A stretch of DNA of 64,000 bases from Amanita rubescens (Eukaryota > Basidiomycota > Agaricomycetes > Agaricales > Amanitaceae): assembly GCA_015039365.1 (NCBI GenBank), contig WION01000005.1:372001-436000 (forward strand), read 5' to 3'. Shown here piece by piece: positions 11,212-21,857 of the stretch (positions within the stretch are counted from its first letter, which is position 1; each line of letters begins with the position of its first letter). The notes beneath the pieces were generated by a model, which saw nothing but the letters and a program-made list of their open reading frames with translations, was not told the DNA's origin and did not search any database. A program made the position numbers and the translations under genes.

Positions 11212-14200
11212 ATGGCGGAAAGCGGCCACAGATATCCACGCTCGTTCTTCGGACCTACTCCAGAAAATGTCTTAACACAACTGCAGAAGAAATATGGCAG
11301 AAACGGGACTGAAGCGACTTCCAACGGCCATGAGGTCCACACCAATTCGGCAGCAAGTTTGATTGAGAAACACGCGTTTACATTCTTTTTGAGTGAAGGT
11401 GGATTGCCGGAGGATTGGGATGAAGAAGCACAGTCGACCATAAAGAAGAAAATGATGCGTCGCTGGCTGGAGAGCGAATGGAGTAAAGTGCTTCACAAGC
11501 AAGACCACGAGCAAGAAAGAACACCGGACCGCTGGATTGGCGACAGCTTCGAGATTGGTGATTTCCTCGGCATCGACACCCTAAGCGGACATCGTCATAG
11601 CGAAGATCTATCTCCGGAAAGACTGCCACAATCCCGGGACGTGCCCCAAACGAAGCCTGTCAATGGCACATGCGTCGGGTCCACCTCAAGCGTACCAGGA
11701 GTCCGTCCAGAGCCTGGCGAACAATCCCCGATAGCAGGACCAAGCAGCGCTCCCATCGTCAACGAGCGTCGGACATTGTCGACGGCGGCAGGGGATGCGT
11801 CGGTACGAGTTACACAGCATGCGCTTGGGGACTACTATGCCCGCCCCGAATCTACTCACAATGCGGACAATGCGACAGACATTAGCTTACCGACCTCCGC
11901 TGTTCCGCTACTTACGGAGTCAAACACAGAGGAGCATGTACTGAGAGGTACTTCAATATTGTTGCTAAGCGTGTTACTTCCTTCCCTGAATATTTGGAGA
12001 GATAGGATGCTGGTGCAAGTTTATTACTCGGAAACTGTTTGCACAGGTCAAATATTTAACGAAGCGATTCATCGGACAAGCCGAGATCTCGAATACGAAG
12101 CGTGGGGTGAGTTTCTAGTCGTCTGGCGGCGGGATTGCGTTGAAATATACGAGGATTACGTATGTTTGGATATCATCCGCTGGTCTGACCTATTAACGCA
12201 GCTCTATAGAATTTTCCACTGCGGGAGTGGATAAGTGGCCATAAGCGCCTTGCCTTTACCATCCCCCTATCGTCAACAACTCGGTTATCGCTTTACTCCT
12301 TCGTCGATTTGACGTTTAGTATTACTTGCCCAGTGCACGACAATCCATCCAGATCGCGATTACCATCTTTTCTTTCTAGAGAAGGATCTAGATACTTCAT
12401 ATTCAAGCTAAAGTCTCGTTCCCGGGCTTATGATTGGATCTGGAGGCTGTGGTACGTCGGGCTTCATTTGAGTTGCAGGAGATACAAGACCTGTTCACAG
12501 GCTACGATTAGGCGGTCGCATTCCGAAGACCCTTGAAGTCAAGAATCCAACTTTAAACGCGACAGTATCTATCGATGTCCCTTCGGCCGATGGCAGTGAC
12601 TACGAGAAGATCTTTAACACATTCAGTCGTCAAAACGTCATTGACATGAGTATAATGGGGCTAAGCACCCTCCCTGACTGGGGCTCGTTGATCCAACTCG
12701 CATTAGGACAAGGCAAAAACCTTGAATTAGCGTGGCGCATAGACACAAATTTAGATTGGATTTGGCTCGAGACCGATATCGACGAAAAAGTACGGAAATG
12801 GGTAGTTCTATGTGGCTTGATTGCGAAGGAGGTTCGTCAATTGACGTAATGTAACGTCACATCGCTAATCCATCCCTGATGTCAGTCAACGAAGGGTGCA
12901 GTCCTAGAGCTTCGCTTAGCAGAACATTATCCAGCGCATATCTATCTTAAGAATGGCGATAGAATCGACGAGCCTTCTGGGGTAGAGGGTTATCTGAAAC
13001 GTATTCGACCCATGTCTTTGAACAAGCGTCCTACATATCTGTCGACGCACGATGGCAATCTCTTTGTCCTTCCCGTCGATCGCGCATACCCACCGACGCC
13101 ACCGGGATTTATCCCCAACAATGCCCCTAACGGGGCTTCGGTGCGTGAAGCCGAAATCCATCGTGGTGCCATGCAGATCATGCACGCTTCTGGGGTGTGT
13201 GACCTGAGGCGCATCGTGGCAGTGCGGCGTGCATTCCAACTTGTCCCTCCCCATGTGCACGATGTGCAGGACGAGCATCATGAGAACGATGGGCCAGTGC
13301 CCCAGGGCGAGGAACCATCACCAGATGACGAAGACCGGGATGAGGAAGTGGATAACGGGTCGAATAAGCACTTACACATGCGGCGTTCCTTTGAATTGTT
13401 GCTAGAAGATGGAAAAGTCATTAGATTTGAGGTGATCAAACTACTATATTCGTGCCTTCAATATTGACCAGACTTCATAGGCTCATTCTCGTCGAGTGGC
13501 GCTTCAATGGATAAACCGTTTGCGCGCTCTCACTTCTTATTGGAAGGAAAGACATCGCCATGATGCTCAACATGAAATGGATCTTGCGCAGGTTAACCGC
13601 CCACGTTTAACCCCGCTAATGCCAAAGTGTGGAACGCATGCACCTCTCAAACTTCAGAGTGCCTTAGCGAGTCTGGTAACCATGTACACCACCTCAAACT
13701 GGTGTATGATTCAAGGGTGCCGTCCTATCCTGCGGGGCGGTAAGTTATTTATGAAGAAAGGTTATCGAGGCCAGTACAAGTCAGTGATCGTTTCGAATCT
13801 TTTCTGTCAACTAATTCCACGTCAACAGACTGGTACAAATGTTCCTCGTGGCCAACCATCTCGTTCGGTACCGCATTGGGCCCAAGACATTATTGCATCC
13901 GACTATGAAGAAGAAAGTTTGTCTCACTGATGCTCATGTCTGCTCGGGATATTGGGCTGCCATTGCACTTCCAGATGGAGAGTTCGACCCCTGTAATCCT
14001 CCAGTTGGACGCCGATATCAAGATGGCCTTGAAATCGACGATAGAGAAGAGGATACTATGTTTATGGTTTACTATCGCTCGCCGGATAAGAACACCCCAA
14101 ACTCAGTGTATCACAACGACTTCAGCCCTGGCGTGCCGTCAATATCGGCGAAACGGAAAACACTCTTTTTCCGCACTCGCAGCAAGCTCGAGCGTGACTC

Positions 14201-14297
14201 TTGGTGCTGGGCAATCAATTGCGAAATTGAGAAAACGGTCAGAATGCACAGAGAAAGAGAGGAGGCAATCCGAAAGAGTGGAAATTTGATACCCTAA
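11212..14297 (+). CDS. Spo71/Mug56-like PH-domain protein
   Basis: Resembles the Spo71 (budding yeast) and Mug56 (fission yeast) family, PH-domain proteins needed for forespore membrane growth; its role in a basidiomycete is unknown. The N-terminal part has the conserved block SFFGPTPENVLTQLQKKYG and DRWIGDSFEIGDFLGID. After a low-complexity linker come the conserved parts LGQGKNLELAWRIDTNLDW (about 12690-12760), GYLKRIRPMSLNKRPTYLST (12985-13044), and two PH regions, the last with DWYKCFLVANHLVRYRIG, KKTLFFRTRSKLERDSWCWA-type features and a basic C-terminus. Several introns; joins between 11940 and 12900 are approximate. Convergent with uS12m. Confidence 0.75.
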
Positions 14298-14390
14298 GAA
14301 ATTGTTATTATGGGACATGATGAATATTATGAATATGTAAGGATCATTGCTTTTTCGGTTTTTTAGCCCTATGCCTGGTTTAGCCGCATG

Positions 14391-14950
14391 TCATATTGGC
14401 ACTACAAACACGTACCCGTATCTACTTCGGGAGGTGGCACGGCCAACGACAGGCCCAAAGTCCATCGCACCACGCACAACCTTATAACTGGAACACTATG
14501 AGAATGGCGTATTCTTACGTTGAGCAATGGGACCTACCCAACACCCGGAAGATCCTGAGTTCGACCACCTCTGATCATGACAACACTATGTTCTTGTAGA
14601 TTGTGTCCCTCCCCTTGAATGTATGCCATGACAGTGTTACCATTGGAAAGCTTTACACGAGCCACTTTCCGCTTGGCCGAATTGGGCTTCTTGGGAGACT
14701 GAATGAATATTTGTGTGCAGACCCCTTTACGCTGAGGCGAGCCACCTAGCAGGGGTGACTTTGGCTTGATAGCTTTCTGCGGCTTTTTACGTCGCATGGC
14801 TTGGTTCATCGTGACCCATGCAGACGGTGACGGATGAAAAGCTCGGAAGTTACAAAGGAGGCTTGCTGAGATATTGGGACTAGCTCGGTAAGAAAGTGTT
14901 GGCAGGCATAGTTGGGTTGTTCGAGAGAACCCCCGGAGAAGGGGTAACAT
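14391..14950 (-). CDS. MRPS12: Mitochondrial small-subunit ribosomal protein uS12m
   Basis: Decoding-centre protein of the mitoribosome small subunit, nuclear-encoded. Two exons, 14538-14950 and 14391-14487, with a 50-nt intron; predicted 169 aa. The N-terminal 55 or so residues form an import presequence ([15 protein letters not shown]...). The S12 core is clear: [55 protein letters not shown] and RTQDLPGV, then [12 protein letters not shown] after the intron and SRSRYG near the end. The start is the first ATG; upstream in-frame codons have only TTG. Confidence 0.94.
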
Positions 14951-15033
14951 GAAGATGAGCTGGAGGTCGAAGCCAAAGAGTGACAAATACTGGAACGCGT
15001 CTGTGGCTTAGCGTTTAATTATTGAGCGCGTCG
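14951..15033. promoter_or_regulatory. Bidirectional promoter, uS12m / NSE2
   Basis: 83 bp between two divergent start codons. No TATA box seen. Shared promoter inferred from spacing. Confidence 0.45.
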
Positions 15034-16317
15034 ATGGGCCGGCAAAGAATTCGACGTCACGTCGCATCTGACATTGAAGAAGACGAGGTTTTAGATGGAA
15101 CTGCAGAAGATCAGGAGGACGAAGAAGTTGAGGTGAAACCACAGACCGTGAAGAAGGGAAAGGGAAAAGGAAAGGAAAAGGCCTCCGAAAAGCGAACGCG
15201 TGTAGAGGAAGATCAGTCCGATGGACAAGACGAGGAAGAGGAGACAGAGGCCGAAAGCGACGATGATGCTGCAAGAGTGGATGTTACAAATTTCAAAGAC
15301 CAACCTTTGACCAAGGTTGAAGCTCACAAGCTCTACGGTCTCTCCACCGACTGGAAAGAAATGGACAAGAGAATACAGCAAAGCTGGTCTGGTGTTAGAC
15401 AGGTAGCTGTAGCCTTGGCAGGGACTGCAGAAGACGAGGGTGAAAAGGTTTGTAATTAGTTAACCATTCATACCATATGTTCTAACTGTGTCCCTAGTCT
15501 CTGGCGGAGCTCGACCAAATCATGAGAGAACTCATCGATGTTTCTGCCGAAATGACTGCGCACGAACAAGCCCTTGATAAAATATATCAATCAACTGGCA
15601 AAGGAGAGGCTATTGTATGCGCGACCGTTTCCGCACCAAACGTTCCTAACTGAATGGCACACATAGACAGATGCCATGGATAGATACCAGGATGCCGTGA
15701 AGGCGAAAGCCAGAGAATATTCACAGAAGACGACGCGCCAGAAATATGCCAAAAACGAGCAATACGTTAAATTCAAAGAAAATATATATGTACGTGATAG
15801 CCAGCTTGCGCCCCGTCTTCGAAACTCAATATGCGATTAGGGAGTTTTGTATCCAGACATGCCAATGCGTCCTATGACCGAGTTGATTCCACGAGGTTAG
15901 TGACTGGATAAACCCATTTCCCGATACTTATACACTATACAGAGGACGGAGATGCCAGTGATGACGAGGATGACCTAGAAGTTGGCGGAATTACGCAAGA
16001 CTACAAGTGCCCCTTGACACTCATTCCGTTTGTGAACCCACTCACCTCGTCAGACTCGATTCTATTAGTTTTACTCCTGGCATGTGCTGATATTAATGGG
16101 CAGGTCTGTGTGCCAGCATTCATTTTCTGGTGATGCTCTTCGCGGATATTTCGATGGAGTACGAGGACAAAAAAATTGTCCAGCTTCAGGCTGCAGGAAG
16201 ATGTTCCGTCTATCAGATTGCCAACCAGATCAGGAACTCGCTAAAAGGGTCAAAATCTGGGCTCGCCGCAAGCAGCGTGACGAGGAACATAGCGATGCTG
16301 AAGAAGTGGTCGAGTAA
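15034..16317 (+). CDS. NSE2: SMC5/6 complex SUMO E3 ligase NSE2/MMS21
   Basis: SP-RING SUMO ligase of the SMC5/6 complex, acting in recombination repair. The first 90 residues are acidic/basic low complexity (KKGKGKGKEK, DEEEETEAESDDD). A helical, coiled-coil middle follows (LAELDQIMRELIDVSAEM, DAMDRYQDAVKAKAREYS). The C-terminal SP-RING has DYKCPLTLIPFVNPLTS (about 16000-16052), then CQHSFSGDALRGYF and NCPASGCRKMF with the expected Cys/His ligands (about 16090-16240). It ends in a basic/acidic tail. Five or six introns. Start chosen at the ATG giving MGRQRIRRH. Convergent with RPN13. Confidence 0.88.
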
Positions 16318-16410
16318 AGCAACGGTCAATTCAAATTGCTCTGCGAATCGTACAGTACGAATTCTTATATTCGTCAACCTACGGGTAATGTAATCTAGTG
16401 TAGAGCACTC

Positions 16411-17560
16411 TTAATCCGTTTCCATTCTGTCTGAACCTCCTTGATCGGACGAATCAGAGCGTCGTTCTCTATTTGCTTGATCTTGAATGGCACGCAAGAA
16501 TGGTTCAATGCCCGTGCCGGCTTCCTCGGGTAGACCCAAGCTTCTCACCATCCCGCCCAACAGACCCGTTCTAAGAGCCTGGTCAAAATTGGCGACGGCT
16601 GACCGAAATTGTGGAGAACTGGTTGTAAGTCACAGTTAGCGAGGAATCAATTTGGTCGATCAAACACATTACCTAACGATCTGTTGAATAGCTTCAGCAG
16701 AAGGTGGAACGGGCAAGTCTGGCGGTAGGTGAGGGAATAGAGCACGTATAAGCTCAGGATGGGTGGTGAACAATGGTGCGATGTTGGCTGGTGTAAGGAT
16801 ATCCGTTAAAGAAAAATCTAGATGAACCATGTGTTATAGATACGTTGACGACCTCAGCCTCCAGAGCTCACCTAGAGCAGCTGCAGCCTCTTGATCGCTA
16901 GGGCCCACGGTACCCAAAATCCGCTGAAGCATAGCAAGTTGCTCACTTGGAGTTAATTGGAAACCTGGTAACGCAGATGAGCTGTCCGATGATTTAGACG
17001 ACAGCGTAACTTGAATGATAAAGGTACAAACGGTAGAGATTGGGCCTGTGAAGTGGATGCTCGTGGTTGCGAAGTGCTTGCAGAGGCATTGGTACTCCAA
17101 ACAGGATTATACTCAGGATCTTGAAGGAGCCCATTCACGTTATTCGCAAATTCTTCATCTCGCGTAGCTGAAGCATCTTGCATCCAGAACTGAACGAACT
17201 GATTAGCGGACACTGGCGCGACAACAAGAGTGCTTACAAAGTGTCGCTGATTAGACGAGGAGAATTTAAGAACATATAGCCTCCCCGACGTCGCATGAGG
17301 AACTTTCTCAAAGGTCGCATCGGTAGGAAACAGTATTAAGTCCTGCGAATCAAATATTAGGTTGAGCACATTGGCAACATTACCATTTTACAAACCTCTT
17401 CGATCTGATCATTGGTCCTGTTCTTCCATAAGAAATGTAGTAGCTCATCGTCGCCGCGAGAGAGAATAATGGCACCCTTTGTAGGGTTTGGGTCTATAAA
17501 ATTTGTGCCTTCTCTTCTGTACGCTCTGCCAGCTTTGAACGCGAGGATAGGTTCGGCCAT
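16411..17560 (-). CDS. RPN13: Proteasome ubiquitin receptor RPN13/ADRM1
   Basis: Regulatory-particle ubiquitin receptor. The N-terminal Pru domain runs from MAEPILAFKAGRAYRREG through GAIILSRGDDELLHFLWKNR, DLILFPTDATFEKV and FWMQDASATRDEEF. A Ser/Ala linker follows, then the C-terminal DEUBAD domain that binds the deubiquitinase UCH37: LTPSEQLAMLQRILG, LTDILTPANIAPLF and the end EPFLRAIQDQAN. Introns include one at about 17347-17391, one spanning the 17235 region before FWMQ, and a 50-nt one ending before SSALPGFQ. Having both domains is notable, since budding yeast Rpn13 lacks DEUBAD. The start lies 57 bp from the divergent SCOC-type gene. Confidence 0.93.
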
Positions 17561-17617
17561 TGAGGTTAAAGGTGAGTTGGGCTTGCGACGCGTGGTCAGT
17601 GGCACAGCCACATACCA
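17561..17617. promoter_or_regulatory. Very short divergent interval, RPN13 / SCOC-type gene
   Basis: 57 bp between two opposite start codons; 5' UTRs or promoters must overlap with the neighbouring coding regions. Confidence 0.5.
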
Positions 17618-17977
17618 ATGTCCCTTTCTAACCTCACCATCGAGGACACTTCCGGCTGGGGCCAGGAAAGCCTTCAAGGCGACGACTTTGTGCGAGATGC
17701 TATACGGAAGGAGGCAGTCATCAAGTAAGATTACTGTCACTTCAATGACTTTAATGGTTTACATATCATATCTAGAGAGATATTGGCGTCCCAAGAGGAC
17801 CTACGCAGTACGTTTCCCGCATCCTTATCAGCAAATCATTAACACGCTATACTATTACTAGCATTGCTTGCCCGAGTGCAAACAGTACAAAAGGAAGTCG
17901 AAAAGCTAACGTCCAGCAACGAAACCTTGCAAATGTATATTGATAATTTGACTGTCCAAATGGCAAAGCGAAGATAA
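17618..17977 (+). CDS. Short coiled-coil protein, SCOC family
   Basis: Small coiled-coil protein related to animal SCOC, a Golgi-associated binding partner of Arf-like GTPases and autophagy factors. Three exons (17618-17724, 17776-17807, 17862-17977) give exactly 84 aa. The N-terminus MSLSNLTIEDTSGW is unstructured. The coiled coil spans about residues 40-80, with QTVQKEVEKLTSSNETLQ and MYIDNLTVQMAKRR, the latter matching the conserved LQxYIxNL pattern. Too fragmented to appear as a single ORF; it is found only by splicing. An ARL8 GTPase, an Arf-like family member, is encoded 7 kb downstream, but no link is claimed. Confidence 0.8.
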
Positions 17978-18095
17978 TAACTATATAATACGAACCATAC
18001 AATTATATATATGTTACAGGGGTATACCCGCTGATACATATGGTATGGTAAATCTACTGGAATAATGTATATTATGCCCAGGTGGTCATGAGTCT

Positions 18096-19282
18096 TCACC
18101 AATTTAGCACGCGCATTGCCATTTCAAAGCCCAGAAATGTTGCCCCGTTCGCGAAAGGTGATCTGAGAGTGGTCAGCAGGGTCTAGAAGAAATGAGACTA
18201 CCTCTTACCGAATGAGCGTTGGTCCGAGTCCACGGGTGAAAGCACCTATCCCTTCTGTCCTCCAAACCTTACGAACACAGTCCAAAGTAGAAAAGTACTT
18301 CTGACCCGTCGATGGTGAAAAGCCATCGGTCTGCATTCTAGATTTAATCATATCTATGGGGTATATAACTCCCCAGAGCTGACGAGCGAGTCAGAAGATA
18401 ACTAGGAAATAATGAGATGCTCACAGCATAACCGGCCGCTGCGCCATATATCACGGCATTCATGGGGCTGATTTCCTCCCTGCGAATGCCCTTCTTGGCC
18501 ATCTCCCCCTGAACGAGTTTCTCGTATACGAGGAAGTATACGCCGTATCCAGAAGCCTCACGCAATAGCGTGACGGCCTGGCCTTTGTAAATGCCTGCAA
18601 TGCCATGGGAGCCATAAATCTTCTTGATGGCATCCCATGGACCGCGGTACACGGGGTTAGTATTCGACTGCGTTTGCAGACCTAAGATTCGCGTGTTACA
18701 ACGCTCCAAACAGGGATGGGAGACGACGTACGGATACGGATATGTTCCACTGGACCAGATACGACACTGTTCGCTAAACCAGCTGTGACACCAGAGACGA
18801 ACAGCTGTGCGCCACTAAGGGTCTTCCCGTCCGGACCTCCTATGCCTTGTGACTGGTTTCGGCTCGTGAAGAATCGTTTCGTGTATTCCAGCCCTCCAAA
18901 CTGGATTGATACACATAGTCCAATACCAAGTAGAGGTGATAGGGTCCCCTGTATGTGGAGATGAGATACAATCGCTGGCCAGCGTTGATGTGATAGACCT
19001 TGTAGAATGCCAATGGTCCCTCATTTTTGAGGATACCTCCCGCACAGTGAAGCATGCCTGTATATGTCCCTTTTGGGGCCGTTTGCATCCGCTCGAAAGA
19101 TGTCAATTGCTACGTCGGGAGTACGTAGTTTTGAGTAACATACAACTTTGACAATATCGAACGGTTGGCCGACCAGAACCTAGATAAGGGTCAACTGGAG
19201 TCGCAAAAGCTCAGAACGAGTCCAATACCTGGGCTATGCCGCCAACCGTTCCTGCGGTCAAGTCTTTCACTGCTTTTGACAT
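18096..19282 (-). CDS. Mitochondrial carrier, YMC1/YMC2-like
   Basis: Six-helix inner-membrane metabolite carrier of the SLC25 family. It begins MSKAVKDLTAGTVGGIAQVL and contains the three carrier signatures QPFDIVKVR, GPVEHIRIR and YPIDMIKSR, one per repeat. Between them are MQTAPKGTYTGMLHC, GPLAFYKG-type segments, QTQSNTNPVYRGPWDAIKK and FANGATFLGFEMAMRVLNW at the end. The LVGQPFDIVKVRMQTAP block and the ASFGxx-type ends are closest to yeast Ymc1/Ymc2 and Crc1. Substrate (amino acid or organic acid) cannot be fixed from sequence. Split by several introns. Confidence 0.88.
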
Positions 19283-19410
19283 CGTGGAAAGGCGATAAGG
19301 ACAGAAAGTGAAGGGACTAGATGAACGAAAGGATTTAAGGTCTGCATTTGCGCGAGACGAAAATTCGAATTTGTTTAATTACGGATCGGCCGATCCCAAG
19401 ACCCTCTGAA

Positions 19411-21046
19411 CTAAACTAGTGCAAATAACGCGTGCAAGCCCGCACACGCAAACCCGAGTACTGACAGCTCCCCAACTCGCTTGACAGCAGAGCTCGCCTG
19501 GCTCTTGTTCGCTGATGGCGTGCTATTGGTCTGGAGGCCAGATACTACCGTTCATATTAGTATAGTTGATCCATGATTATCACTAATACATACACATTGC
19601 GTCAAGGAGCACGTCATGGTAGTCCCCTCCTGCTTCCCACATCGAGAAGCCTTTAAGTCCGGATGCATTAATAAATTCACCTTTAGCGGCAAACGATATC
19701 GGATTTTCGTACGAAATTAGCGTTTGGTTATGCAGGTCATACGCGAACGGCTGAGTGACAGCGCATTAGCTCTCCGTGGTAAGTCGCAACCGAGATGACT
19801 GACCGTCTGACTGCAGTTATCATAGAGATATGAAATACCTTGGTGTACCGTGCCATTACTGTTCAGAATGTTTTCGGCGATCATCCCCCAGTAGGTAAAC
19901 GTCCCGCCAGGGCCCACTTCATTCCCGCAAACATCAACGCCCCAGGCATCGTCCCAGGCATCACCCGTTATGTACGCATTTGGATTATACTGAGGGAGTA
20001 AGGCCATCGTTCCTGTTCCGTTGTTTGTATATTCAGAGCTTGGGGTAACAGCGAATGAATGCCCATATGCAGGCACTCCGAGGACAATCTGATTACGAGG
20101 CATGCCGGCATCGGACCAAGCTTTTACTGCCGATACAGCAGAACCAAGTTGCGCCGTAGGGGGTGCACAGGTATCATTCAGAGGTGAAGATGAACCTGCT
20201 CCTGCCGATGACGAGGACTTGATGTCATAGTCCATGATCTCGATAAAATCGATGACCTGACTGAACGGGGTCATATCTGCAACTCCTCCGGAGGAGTTGA
20301 GATAAGGCGTAACAGAAACCGCGAGAGAAATTATAATATTAGAGCCAACCGGGCTCTGCCTAAGTTCTTTGAGAAATGCCAAGTAGTTCTCAGTGTCATT
20401 GGGACTGAAGACATTGCATCCTATTCCTGCGGATCCAGGAAACTCCCAACTAGCAAATGGATCATTTATAGCAATGACTAGAGTGTGACAAGAATACTTA
20501 CTCAAAGTCTACACCGTCTAATCCATAAGTGTTTATCAGGTTAGAGACCGTGTTGACGAACACGGTACGATTATTAGCCGAGTCCACATTGGACGAGAAC
20601 CAGCGCGAACCCGTCCATCCACCGACGGTTAGGCTGGCCTTTACACCCTATAGTTTCCTTAGTATCAAGGAATATCAGGTTTGTGAATATAACAGTACAT
20701 GCTGGTGCGCTTGGGTAACGAGATTTGCTATATTAGTTTCGTCTGACGGTGTGAGTTCCAATAAATCTGGTTTTGGCGTCGTCGTGCTTAAACTGGCGTT
20801 CATGTCGCTGTATCGTGACGGAGCTCGAAGTACTTACGCAAAGGCATACATTATGTGGGTGTACTTGTCCCAACTGACATTTGACAATGGAAAGTCGGTG
20901 GCATGCCATCCGGTGTACCATGTAGAAGATACAAATCCAGAGGATGTTGGACCAGCCAAAACGTTGCTTGCTTTGCAGCCAGTAGAAAAAATGAAAGCGG
21001 CGAGCGCTGACAGCCGTAGAACGTTCGAACAACTCGAACGCTGCAT
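19411..21046 (-). CDS. GH18 chitinase, secreted, probable GPI anchor
   Basis: Hydrolyses beta-1,4 linkages in chitin, likely at the cell surface. A signal peptide is present (MQRSSCSNVLRLSALAAFIF, about residues 1-25). The GH18 barrel follows: STWYTGWHATDFPL, YTHIMYAFA and SLTVGGWTGSRWFSS. The catalytic motif DGVDFDWEFPG is formed by an exon junction (the codon GA|T spans the intron ending near 20451). MDYDIKSS and VLGVPAYGHSF are also present. The last exon (19411-19544) follows a 49-nt intron and encodes a Ser/Thr-rich segment then a hydrophobic C-terminus (LGFACAGLHALFALV), the form of a GPI-attachment signal. Reading through without that intron would stop after LLDAMCMY. Confidence 0.88.
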
Positions 21047-21181
21047 CCTCCGTTACAGTTAGATGCTCAAGAGCTTGCCAGTTGGCTCTAGTAGAAAGAT
21101 GGAAAAAGCACAGGCAATAAGGGCATCAATCGCCGAAACCATGCGTGGAAGAACAGTCCTATTTCGAGCCGAAGGTGTCGG

Positions 21182-21770
21182 CTATAACAAACTCGTTTTG
21201 ATCCCATCACCTTCTACCAAGATACATGGTCCACCAAAGATAACTCGGTCTGATAATCCCTGCTGTTGGATGTATTCGACGACCGCGGCGTCCTCCGCAC
21301 CAGGCTGCAGCCATAGAGCAGGGACGGACAGCAACTTCGCCTGCTCGAGAATGGATAGGGTCACCTGTCTGGCCATCAACAGGGCATCCATGCGCTGATA
21401 ATGGTAGCAAACATGCCTTCGGAGGGGTGATGATACTAATGGACGTCTCCTGCGGAGACGGCAGGTCGGCGATAGAAGCGACCGTCTTTATTCCTTCCAG
21501 CTCGTCCTCCTTCTATGATCCGAGCTTTGTGAGAACGTACAAAATAAGCAGAGTGCCGTACGTACTGGGTGTACAGGCGTCACCTCGTAACCGCGAGATT
21601 TATACCAGTTCAGAACCTATTGACACGTATAGCTCGTTCTTGCCTGCAGAGAAGGACAGGATTCATACCTTTGTCCCAAACTTGGTCTGATCCTTCGATG
21701 CTCCTACTACGGCGAAGGATTGTGACGACAAGAATGCTTTTTGTATTGCCCTCCTTGCTTCTGTAGCCAT
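21182..21770 (-). CDS. CoA-binding domain protein (YccU-like)
   Basis: Small Rossmann-fold protein of the CoA_binding_2 family; enzymatic role unknown. Begins MATEARRAIQKAFLSSQ, then AVVGASKDQTKFGTKVLNWY, RGYEVTPVHP, SIADLPSPQETSISIITPP and VTLSILEQAKLL, with ALWLQPGAED and FGGPCILVEGD near the end. All are recognisable family positions, including the glycine-rich GAS loop. Four exons. The intron between ITPPK and VTLSIL (21365-21416, 52 nt) uses a GC donor (GCATGT). About 150 aa. Divergent from the cysteine-synthase-like gene at 88 bp. Confidence 0.87.
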
Positions 21771-21857
21771 GGTGCCAATTGTGATGTTAGATCGTTGTGT
21801 TATGAGATGCGCAGCGCGTCGAGATAAGATAGATTTCACACAGCGTCAGTGACACAA
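21771..21857. promoter_or_regulatory. Bidirectional promoter, CoA-binding protein / cysteine-synthase-like
   Basis: 87 bp between divergent start codons; no TATA box recognised. Shared promoter inferred from spacing. Confidence 0.4.

Noticed and set aside
20529..21062. Plus-strand ORF of 177 codons
   Set aside because: Runs fully antisense to the chitinase exons, which have a signal peptide and catalytic motifs. A shadow frame.
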